Of a stretch of DNA of 52,503 bases, positions 46,885-52,503 are shown piece after piece. This DNA is from Gammaproteobacteria bacterium (lineage in GTDB: Bacteria; Pseudomonadota; Gammaproteobacteria; Steroidobacterales; Steroidobacteraceae): the NCBI GenBank assembly GCA_003137095.1, contig PLET01000093.1, positions 1 through 52,503 on the forward strand, written 5' to 3'. Made by a program: the position numbers and the translations under genes. Below the pieces are notes generated by a model that worked only from the letters and a program-made list of their open reading frames with translations, was not told the origin of the DNA and did no database searches. The first letter of the stretch is position 1; every line of letters starts with the position of its first letter.

Positions 46885-47337
46885 ATGAATCCGACAATGA
46901 CAGCGACGAAAACCATGCTGGGACTGGGCTTGTGCTTGATCCTCGGTGCGGCCTATGCCCAGGCTCCGGCTTCCGCGCCCGCCGGCAGCACGGGCCTGTG
47001 CAAGGATGGCTCCTATTCCACACAGGCGTCCAAGAAGGGCGCTTGCCGCGGTCACAAGGGAGTGAAGGACTGGTACGCGGCGGCGGGCGCGGCACCGGCA
47101 GCGGCGCCGGCAGCAGCGGCGGCCCCGACGACGTCCAAGAAACCCGCGGCCTTCACGCCGCCGGCCAACGCGGCTCCGGGCGGCGGCCCGGGGTTGGTGT
47201 GGGTGAATACCGGCAGCAAGGTCTACCACTGCCCGAGCGACAAGTGGTACGGCAAGACGAAGGAAGGAAAATACATGTCCGAAGCCGATGCCAAGGCGCA
47301 AGGCAATCACGCCGATCACGGCAAGGCCTGCTCATAG
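46885..47337 (+). CDS. DUF3761 domain secreted protein
   Basis: A 150-residue exported protein. The signal peptide is about 1-25 (AYA then QAP). The mature N-terminal module has TGLCKDGSYSTQASKKGACR, the DUF3761 sequence with paired cysteines. An Ala/Pro-rich linker (about 68-100) leads to a second module with VWVNTGSKVYHC and WYGKTKEGKYMSEADAK. The function is unknown. The start at ATG 46885 has GAGGGA upstream. The strong hairpin after the stop makes it the last gene of its transcript. Confidence 0.8.
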   Translation: MNPTMTATKTMLGLGLCLILGAAYAQAPASAPAGSTGLCKDGSYSTQASKKGACRGHKGVKDWYAAAGAAPAAAPAAAAAPTTSKKPAAFTPPANAAPGGGPGLVWVNTGSKVYHCPSDKWYGKTKEGKYMSEADAKAQGNHADHGKACS

Positions 47338-47343
47338 ATGAGT

Positions 47344-47384
47344 GGCGGCGCGCGGTGACCTCACTGCGCGCCGCCGGCCTTTTC
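47344..47384 (+). terminator. strong rho-independent-type terminator
   Basis: GGCGGCGCGC (47344-47353) pairs perfectly with GCGCGCCGCC (47366-47375). The loop itself extends the stem with GTGA/TCAC, giving about 14 base pairs, followed by GGCC and a short T-run (47380-47383). It starts six bases after the DUF3761 stop codon and argues against any start of the next gene upstream of it. Confidence 0.8.
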
Positions 47385-47401
47385 ACGGGAAACCGGGTTT
47401 C

Positions 47402-48253
47402 GTGGGAGAACAGCCCATCAACACGAGTACGCTGACCCAGGTACGGCAGCGGCGCTGGGTGCGCCGCGATCCGCCGCTTTCCGTGTGGCTCGTGCTGCTG
47501 CCGCTCATCGGCCTGCTGCTGCTGGCGGCCTATGCGGCCGTACCCTTCGCACGCGATGAGATTGAATCCAGCGTTCGCCGCCACACCCGAGTCGATCTGG
47601 ACGCCCACGGATATCAGTGGGCGAGCCTGTCGGTGTCCGGTCAGGAGGTCACCCTCGGCGGCGCGCGGCCGGCCGACGACGACGGCGCACGCGCACTCGA
47701 CGTCGCCCGCCGTGCCGCCTGTCCGAGCTGGGCCGGCCCTCTCATCTGTCCCGTGCACGTCAGCGGTCAATTTTCAATGGCTCCGCCCGCCCCGCCTGCC
47801 GCGCCGCCGGCGCCGGTGCCGGCGCCGGTGCCGGCGCCGGCCCCCGCGGTTGCGGCCAGCGCCCCGGCGGAGGTTTGTGAACACGGCCTGGCCGGCATCG
47901 TGGCGCAATCGAAGATCGAATTCGGCACGGCGAGCGCGCAGATCCGGCCGCAAAGTCTTCCCGTGCTCGACGCGCTCGCGAAAGTCGCCGTGGATTGCCC
48001 CGGCGTCATACTGGTCCAGGGACACACCGACTCGACCGGTGCGCCCGATCTGAACCAGAGCCTGAGCGACGCCAGGGCCGCTTCGGTGGTTCAAGCCCTG
48101 ATTGAGCGCGGCATCGCCAAATCGCGGCTGCGGCCGCAGGGCTATGGCGCAGACCGGCCCATCGCCGACAACAGCACCGCCTCGGGCCGCGCGGAGAACC
48201 GCCGCATCGAATTTCACGTGGTCGCCGAGGATGGACCCGAGGGGAGAGATTGA
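47402..48253 (+). CDS. inner-membrane-anchored OmpA-like protein
   Basis: A 283-residue protein. The basic N-terminus (RQRRWVRRD) precedes one membrane helix (27-46), so the rest should be periplasmic. A BON-like small domain (about 55-122), a Pro/Ala/Val linker (127-156) and an OmpA C-terminal domain (160-275) follow. That domain has IEFGTASAQIR, GHTDSTG with Asp210 and DARAASV with Arg225, the peptidoglycan-binding pair. The start GTG at 47402 lies after the terminator; a GTG at 47342 would overlap it. It is followed 3 bp later by the HhH gene. Confidence 0.85.
   Translation: MGEQPINTSTLTQVRQRRWVRRDPPLSVWLVLLPLIGLLLLAAYAAVPFARDEIESSVRRHTRVDLDAHGYQWASLSVSGQEVTLGGARPADDDGARALDVARRAACPSWAGPLICPVHVSGQFSMAPPAPPAAPPAPVPAPVPAPAPAVAASAPAEVCEHGLAGIVAQSKIEFGTASAQIRPQSLPVLDALAKVAVDCPGVILVQGHTDSTGAPDLNQSLSDARAASVVQALIERGIAKSRLRPQGYGADRPIADNSTASGRAENRRIEFHVVAEDGPEGRD
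47806..47841 (+). repeat. 12-bp tandem repeat inside the OmpA-like gene
   Basis: Three copies of GCCGGCGCCGGT, the last with a C at its end, encode the Pro-Ala-Pro-Val linker. The unit length keeps frame, so slippage would only change linker length. Confidence 0.8.
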
Positions 48254-48256
48254 ACC

Positions 48257-49165
48257 ATGAGCTATCTGCTGGCCAAGATCCTGTTTCTGCTGCTGCTCGC
48301 GGCACTGCTCGGCGCCTGGTTCGGCTACTGGTGGGTGCGCCGCCAATACGATGATGTGACGAGCGAATACTCGCGCCTGAAAAATGACTGGCAGACCTGG
48401 CGCAAGGGGTTCGAGGAAAAGCTGTCGGTGCGGCCGGAACCGGATTTGAAGCCGCTGACGGCGCGCATCGATGACATACCGGCGGCAGTGCGCGGCATCC
48501 TATTTCCGCTGCAGGACCGGCTGGCCGCGGTGGAGTCGGCGATCGCTGGCATCAAGATTCCCGCCCCCCAACCGGTGGATCTGGGTGCGCTCGAGGCACG
48601 ACTGGAGGCGCTGGAGCGCGCGGTGGGCGGCATCCGTCTGCCCGCGATTCCGACGCTGGATCTCGCGCCCACCCAAAAGCGGCTCGACGATCTCGAGCGG
48701 GCCATCAACGCGATCGTGATTCCCGCACCGCGGGAGGTGGATTTTCAGCCGATTTACGAGCGGCTGGCGGCGCTTGGCTCGAGCGCTGCGGCGGCGCGCG
48801 ATCTCGGCCCTGTGCTGCAGCGCATCGATGAGTTGGCGAGGCAGATCCAGCCGCCGCCACCGCCGCTGCCACCGCCGTCGGCCATGGTCCGCGCCGGCAG
48901 CCGCAACCTACTGGCGCACGCGGCTTTCGGCACACCCGATGACCTGCAGCTCATCAAGGGGGTTGCGCGGGTGATGGAGGGCATGCTGCACCACATCGGC
49001 GTCTACTATTTCTGGCAGATTGCCGAATGGACGCCGGCCGACGTGGCGCATGCCGATGCGCAGCTGACGGCCTTCAGGGGCCGCATCGAACGGGATCATT
49101 GGGTGCGTCAGGCGAAGCAGTTCGCCGCCAGGCCGCAGTCGGCGCGCAGGCCCGAGGGCGTCTGA
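48257..49165 (+). CDS. membrane-anchored coiled-coil protein with C-terminal HhH domain
   Basis: A 302-residue protein of unknown function. One N-terminal membrane helix (8-26) is followed by arginines, suggesting a cytoplasmic C-terminus. Residues 88-172 contain an exact 27-residue repeat: Arg-Leu pairs at 88, 115, 142 and 169, with PAP-x-x-VDL-type phrases at 101, 128 and 155. A polyproline stretch (199-207) leads to a helix-hairpin-helix domain (about 222-288) with DDLQLIKGVARVMEGML and GRIERDHWVRQAK, like the domain annotated 'flap endonuclease-1-like' in other proteins. It lies 3 bp after the OmpA-like gene. Confidence 0.75.
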   Translation: MSYLLAKILFLLLLAALLGAWFGYWWVRRQYDDVTSEYSRLKNDWQTWRKGFEEKLSVRPEPDLKPLTARIDDIPAAVRGILFPLQDRLAAVESAIAGIKIPAPQPVDLGALEARLEALERAVGGIRLPAIPTLDLAPTQKRLDDLERAINAIVIPAPREVDFQPIYERLAALGSSAAAARDLGPVLQRIDELARQIQPPPPPLPPPSAMVRAGSRNLLAHAAFGTPDDLQLIKGVARVMEGMLHHIGVYYFWQIAEWTPADVAHADAQLTAFRGRIERDHWVRQAKQFAARPQSARRPEGV

Positions 49166-49248
49166 GCCCCGCTGAGGCCGTCTGAGCGCGGCGCAAGCCG
49201 CGCAGCCGACCCGCGGTACGGCGAAGCCGCGCAGCGCCGGTGCGGCTT
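49154..49248. repeat. short repeats and hairpin after the HhH gene
   Basis: GAGGGCGTCTGAGC (49154-49167, containing the stop codon) is repeated as GAGGCCGTCTGAGC (49174-49187), a 20-bp tandem duplication. AAGCCGCGCAGC occurs near 49195 and 49224. AAGCCGC (49224-49230) pairs with GCGGCTT (49242-49248). No T-run follows, so this is at most a weak terminator. The rest of the gap to 49369 has no gene; TTGACC at 49266 is a -35 word without a well-placed -10. Confidence 0.5.
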
Positions 49249-49369
49249 GTGAGGTGATTCACAGTTTGACCGTCTTGCACCGCCTTATGTTCGTTTGCGT
49301 ACGGAGCGGTCACGCGGCGTCTTGGTTCACTAACCGCCACGAGCGTTGCTCGGCGCATTGAGGCGGCTG

Positions 49370-51508
49370 TTGAAACACGTCTTGCTCGTTCAGTCCGATC
49401 CTGCGGAGGCCATGGCGGTGCGCAACGCGCTGCAGGGCTCCAGCGAGGCGCAGTTCCAGGTCGAGTGGTTACGGACCCTGGCAGAAGGACTGCGGCGATT
49501 GGCGGATCCCTCGACCGGAGAGGTGGATGCCATCGTCGCCGATGTGTTTCTGGCGGACAGCGACGGCATCGGCACCTTTGACGGCCTGTTCGGCGCCGCG
49601 CCGCAGATACCCATACTCCTGTTGATTGATTCCACCCGGCAGGGCGTTGCCAAACTGGCCGTGCATTGCGGCGCCCAGGACTATCTGCTGAAGAGCCGCT
49701 TCGACGACTACCTGCTGCCGAAGGCGGTCAGCAACATGATCGAACGTGCGGCCGTCGCGGATGCCCTGTACATGGAAAAGGAGCGCGCTCAGATCACGCT
49801 GAATTCCATCGGCGATGCCGTGATATCCACCGACCAGGGCGGCGCCGTGTCCTTCCTCAATCAGGTGGCGGAAAACCTGACGGGTTGGACCCTGGAAGCG
49901 GCGTACGGGCGGCCGGTCGATGAGGTCTTCCGGATCATCGATGGCAATACCCGGGAACCGGCGCAAAACCCGATGGCCCTGGCGATGCGCGAGAACAGAA
50001 CGGTCGGACTCACGGCAGACTGCGTGCTGATCCGGCGGGACTGTTCCGAATCGCCGATCGAGGATTCAGCTGCTCCCATTCACGACCGCCAGGGCAACGT
50101 GACCGGTGCGGTGATGGTGTTTCACGACGTCAGCAAAGCGCGTGCGCGGTCGCTGAAACTGTCGCACCTGGCGCAGCACGATGCCCTGACGGACCTGCCG
50201 AACCGCAGCCTCTTCGACGACCGGCTCGGTCGTGCCCTGGCGCTCGCCCAGCGGCACCGCTCCAAGCTCGCGATCCTGTACGTGGACATCGATCGCTTCA
50301 AGCACGTCAACGACACCTCGGGTCACGCCGTCGGCGACCGCCTGTTGCAGTCGATCGCGCAACGATTGCTCGGGTGCATTCGCAACTCCGACACGGTGAG
50401 CCGCCAGGGCGGCGACGAGTTCGTGATATTGCTGGGCGAGGTCGCCAACGCCAAGGATGCGGCGCTGGCGGCGGAAAAGATGCTGGTGGCGCTGGCAGGG
50501 CCGCATGGCATCGATGATCTGCAGCTGCGCATCACGGCAAGCATCGGCATCGCCACCTACCCGATGGACGGGATCGACGGGGAAACGCTCTGCAAGAACG
50601 CCGATGCGGCCATGTACCGGGCGAAGAATTGCGGACGCAACAATTTCCAATTCTTCAAGGCCGAGATGAACCTGCATGCACTCGAACGACAGGATTTGGA
50701 GACCGATTTGCGGCATGCCCTGGAGCGCTGTGAATTCGAGCTGCACTACCAGCCCCAGGTGAGCCTGCGAACCGGCGCAATCACCGGGTGCGAGGCATTG
50801 CTGCGCTGGCGCCACCCGACGCGCCGCCTGGTGCGGCCCGGACGCTTCATCGACATTGCGGAACAGAGCGGCCTGATCGTGCCGATGGGGCGGTGGGTGC
50901 TTCATGACGCGTGCAGCCAGGCGCAGGCCTGGCAGGGTGCCGGCCTGCCCCCGGTGCTCATGTCCGTCAACGTCTCCGCGGTGGAATTGCTCGCCATGAA
51001 TTTCGTTGCGGGGGTCCGGTCGGCGCTCGACCACAGCGGGCTGGCAGCGCGTCATCTCGCCATCGAGATCACGGAGACCGCCCTGATGCGGGACGACGAG
51101 TCGACGAGGGCCGTGCTGCAGGAAATCAGCGACATCGGGGTGCATATCGCGCTCGATGACTTCGGCACGGGCTACTCGAGCCTGAGCCATTTGAAGCGTT
51201 TTCCGATCGATATCCTGAAAATCGACCAGACATTCGTCCGCCACATCACCACGCATGAGGATGATGCCAGCATCGTCGGTGCGATGGTGCGCATGGGCAG
51301 AAGCCTGCACGTGCTGGTCGTGGCCGAGGGCGTGGAAACGCACGCGCAACGAATGTTCCTGAAGAGACTCCAGTGTCCGGAGGCGCAGGGATATTTTTTC
51401 GGAAAACCCCTGCTCGCCGGCGCATTCGCGGACCGGCTGGCGCGCCAGCCGTCCGCGGACGTGCGCCAGCCGCGCGCCTCTGACGCCCGGGCGCTCGCCC
51501 AACGTTGA
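49370..51508 (+). CDS. REC-like-PAS-GGDEF-EAL cyclic-di-GMP protein
   Basis: A 712-residue cytoplasmic protein. An N-terminal receiver-like domain (1-125) begins KHVLLVQSDP, lacking the usual acidic pair, while a phosphoacceptor-like Asp in IVADVF and a Lys in LLKSRF remain. A PAS domain (about 135-255) follows. GGDEF (347-351) has an RNSD inhibitory site, and the EAL domain starts EAL (475-477) with intact NVSAVEL, EITETAL, LDDFGTG, KIDQTF and AEGVET. Both activities look possible. The start is TTG at 49370 with GAGG six bases upstream; TTG at 49346 or 49358 would add eight or four residues. Confidence 0.9.
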   Translation: MKHVLLVQSDPAEAMAVRNALQGSSEAQFQVEWLRTLAEGLRRLADPSTGEVDAIVADVFLADSDGIGTFDGLFGAAPQIPILLLIDSTRQGVAKLAVHCGAQDYLLKSRFDDYLLPKAVSNMIERAAVADALYMEKERAQITLNSIGDAVISTDQGGAVSFLNQVAENLTGWTLEAAYGRPVDEVFRIIDGNTREPAQNPMALAMRENRTVGLTADCVLIRRDCSESPIEDSAAPIHDRQGNVTGAVMVFHDVSKARARSLKLSHLAQHDALTDLPNRSLFDDRLGRALALAQRHRSKLAILYVDIDRFKHVNDTSGHAVGDRLLQSIAQRLLGCIRNSDTVSRQGGDEFVILLGEVANAKDAALAAEKMLVALAGPHGIDDLQLRITASIGIATYPMDGIDGETLCKNADAAMYRAKNCGRNNFQFFKAEMNLHALERQDLETDLRHALERCEFELHYQPQVSLRTGAITGCEALLRWRHPTRRLVRPGRFIDIAEQSGLIVPMGRWVLHDACSQAQAWQGAGLPPVLMSVNVSAVELLAMNFVAGVRSALDHSGLAARHLAIEITETALMRDDESTRAVLQEISDIGVHIALDDFGTGYSSLSHLKRFPIDILKIDQTFVRHITTHEDDASIVGAMVRMGRSLHVLVVAEGVETHAQRMFLKRLQCPEAQGYFFGKPLLAGAFADRLARQPSADVRQPRASDARALAQR

Positions 51509-51523
51509 TTCCCCGGGACAATG

Positions 51524-51559
51524 AAAAAAGGCCCTGCGAACCTTTCGATCCGCAGGGCC
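51524..51559 (-). terminator. rho-independent terminator of groEL
   Basis: Read on the minus strand, GGCCCTGCG (51559-51551) and CGCAGGGCC (51538-51530) form a perfect 9-bp stem with a 12-base loop, followed by six T (51529-51524). It lies about 57 bp beyond the groEL stop codon. Confidence 0.85.
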
Positions 51560-51615
51560 CTCACGACGGCAACCCCCTCCCGGGGGAGGCGGGATCGAAG
51601 TCCCGCCTTGCAGAC

Positions 51616-52503
51616 CTACATGTCCATGCCGCCCATGCCACCCATGCCGCCACCCGGCGCGCCGTGTGCATGCTCTTCTTCCTTCGGCGATTCCGCGATC
51701 ATGACTTCCGTGGTGAGCAGCAGGCCCGCCACCGAGGCCGCGTTCTGCAGAGCCAGACGCGTCACCTTGGTCGGATCCAGAATGCCCATCTCGATCATGT
51801 CGCCGTACTCGCTGGTGGCCGCGTTGTAGCCGAACGTGCCCTTGCCCTCGCGGACCCGGTTCAGAACCACCGCCGCATCCTCGCCGGCATTGGTCACGAT
51901 CTGGCGCAGCGGCTCCTCGATGGAGCGGGCCAGGATCTTGATGCCCGTGGTCTGATCCTCGTTCTTGCCCACCAGCTTTTCGATGGCCTTCAACGCACGC
52001 ACCAGGGCGACACCGCCGCCCGGAACCACGCCTTCCTCGACAGCCGCACGGGTCGCGTGCAGGGCGTCCTCGACGCGGGCCTTCTTTTCCTTCATCTCGA
52101 TCTCGGTGGCCGCACCGACCTTGATCACCGCAACCCCGCCCGACAGCTTGGCAACGCGCTCCTGGAGCTTTTCCTTGTCATAGTCGGAGGTGGCCTCCTC
52201 GATCTGCTGGCGGATGCTCTCGACGCGGCCCTTGATGTCAGCCGCCTTGCCGGCGCCGTCGATGATGGTGGTGTTTTCCTTCTCCACCAGAACCTTCTTC
52301 GCCTCGCCAAGATCGTTCAGCGTCGCCTTCTCGAGCGACAGGCCGACTTCATCCGATATCACCGTCCCGCCGGTCAGCACCGCGATATCCTGCAGCATCG
52401 CCTTGCGCCGGTCGCCGAAACCCGGTGCCTTGACGGCCGCAACCTTCACGATGCCGCGGATGGTGTTGACCACCAGCGTCGCCAGCGCCTCGCCCTCGAC
52501 GTC
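51616..52503 (-). CDS. groEL: chaperonin GroEL, C-terminal part (runs off the window)
   Basis: The last 295 residues of the 60-kDa chaperonin; the gene continues past 52503. Visible are [16 protein letters not shown], the intermediate and equatorial segments [16 protein letters not shown] and [13 protein letters not shown], and [20 protein letters not shown]. The terminal Gly-Gly-Met repeat tail is [12 protein letters not shown]. The first codon in the window is mid-gene; an internal GTG should not be read as a start. groES is not in view. Confidence 0.97.
   Translation of the reverse strand, partial: DVEGEALATLVVNTIRGIVKVAAVKAPGFGDRRKAMLQDIAVLTGGTVISDEVGLSLEKATLNDLGEAKKVLVEKENTTIIDGAGKAADIKGRVESIRQQIEEATSDYDKEKLQERVAKLSGGVAVIKVGAATEIEMKEKKARVEDALHATRAAVEEGVVPGGGVALVRALKAIEKLVGKNEDQTTGIKILARSIEEPLRQIVTNAGEDAAVVLNRVREGKGTFGYNAATSEYGDMIEMGILDPTKVTRLALQNAASVAGLLLTTEVMIAESPKEEEHAHGAPGGGMGGMGGMDM

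Noticed and set aside
47806..47841. CRISPR-like or phase-variation repeat
   Set aside because: The 12-bp units have no spacers and keep the reading frame, so they are a coding Pro-Ala linker.
49266..49291. Possible promoter TTGACC with TATGTT before the second GGDEF-EAL gene
   Set aside because: The spacing is only about 14 bp, too short for a sigma-70 promoter.

Overview
The window is a GC-rich (roughly two-thirds G+C by eye), gene-dense piece of a Gram-negative chromosome. The gene content and order are those of a gammaproteobacterium: kdsD-kdsC-lptCAB-rpoN-hpf-rapZ, a free-standing mpl, bifunctional glnE, a Pcm-like gene followed by rhodanese and tolC with waaA facing it, and the C5 haem gene hemL. 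The high G+C, the tkt-gap-pgk-pyk cluster and the pyrophosphate-linked glycolytic pair point to the Xanthomonadales/Nevskiales/Steroidobacterales side of the class. That placement is inference and no species can be named. I see no tRNA, rRNA, CRISPR array, insertion sequence, phage gene or integrase.

Layout. 1-7755 is the cell-envelope and sigma-54 block: murA and ibaG on the minus strand, then Kdo-8-phosphate precursor genes (kdsD, kdsC), the LPS export genes lptC, lptA and lptB, rpoN, hpf and rapZ on the plus strand. 7718-16601 is a minus-strand run: tkt, gap, pgk, pyk, a MoxR AAA+ ATPase, a VWA-domain partner and a patatin-like lipase, spaced so tightly that one transcript is likely. 16837-18506 holds a cAMP phosphodiesterase-like gene and a TraB/GumN protein. 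18531-21573 is a Spy/CpxP-like periplasmic protein divergent from a CpxR/CpxA-like two-component pair, with paired GTCAA boxes between them. 21633-27396 has hemL, a CPBP protease, a LON-domain protein, mpl, an unknown membrane protein and rnd. 27436-31652 has adk, then pyrophosphate-dependent phosphofructokinase and a proton-pumping pyrophosphatase. 31710-36115 has cysE, cysK and a GGDEF/EAL protein. 36266-42284 has a Pcm-like methyltransferase, rhodanese, tolC, waaA, a Kdo kinase, a GT9 glycosyltransferase and a DUF6165 gene. 42266-45474 is a small zinc-finger gene and glnE. 45694-49165 is an envelope-protein cluster (DUF481, YidB, DUF3761, OmpA-like, membrane-anchored HhH protein). 49370-51508 is a second GGDEF/EAL protein, and the window ends inside groEL.

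How the genes fit together. Three themes recur. (i) LPS: Kdo precursor synthesis, Kdo transfer and phosphorylation, a heptosyltransferase-like GT9, and the Lpt export proteins. (ii) Central carbon with pyrophosphate economy: PPi-PFK and H+-PPase beside adk, with lower glycolysis in the tkt operon. (iii) Envelope stress and structure: Spy-like/CpxRA-like, TolC, and the OmpA-like/HhH pair. Most of the window is ordinary core genome. The least described parts are the OmpA-like/HhH pair, whose second member has an exact 27-residue internal repeat, the MoxR-VWA pair inside a glycolytic operon, and the Spy-like/CpxRA-like locus with its His-rich protein and GTCAA boxes.
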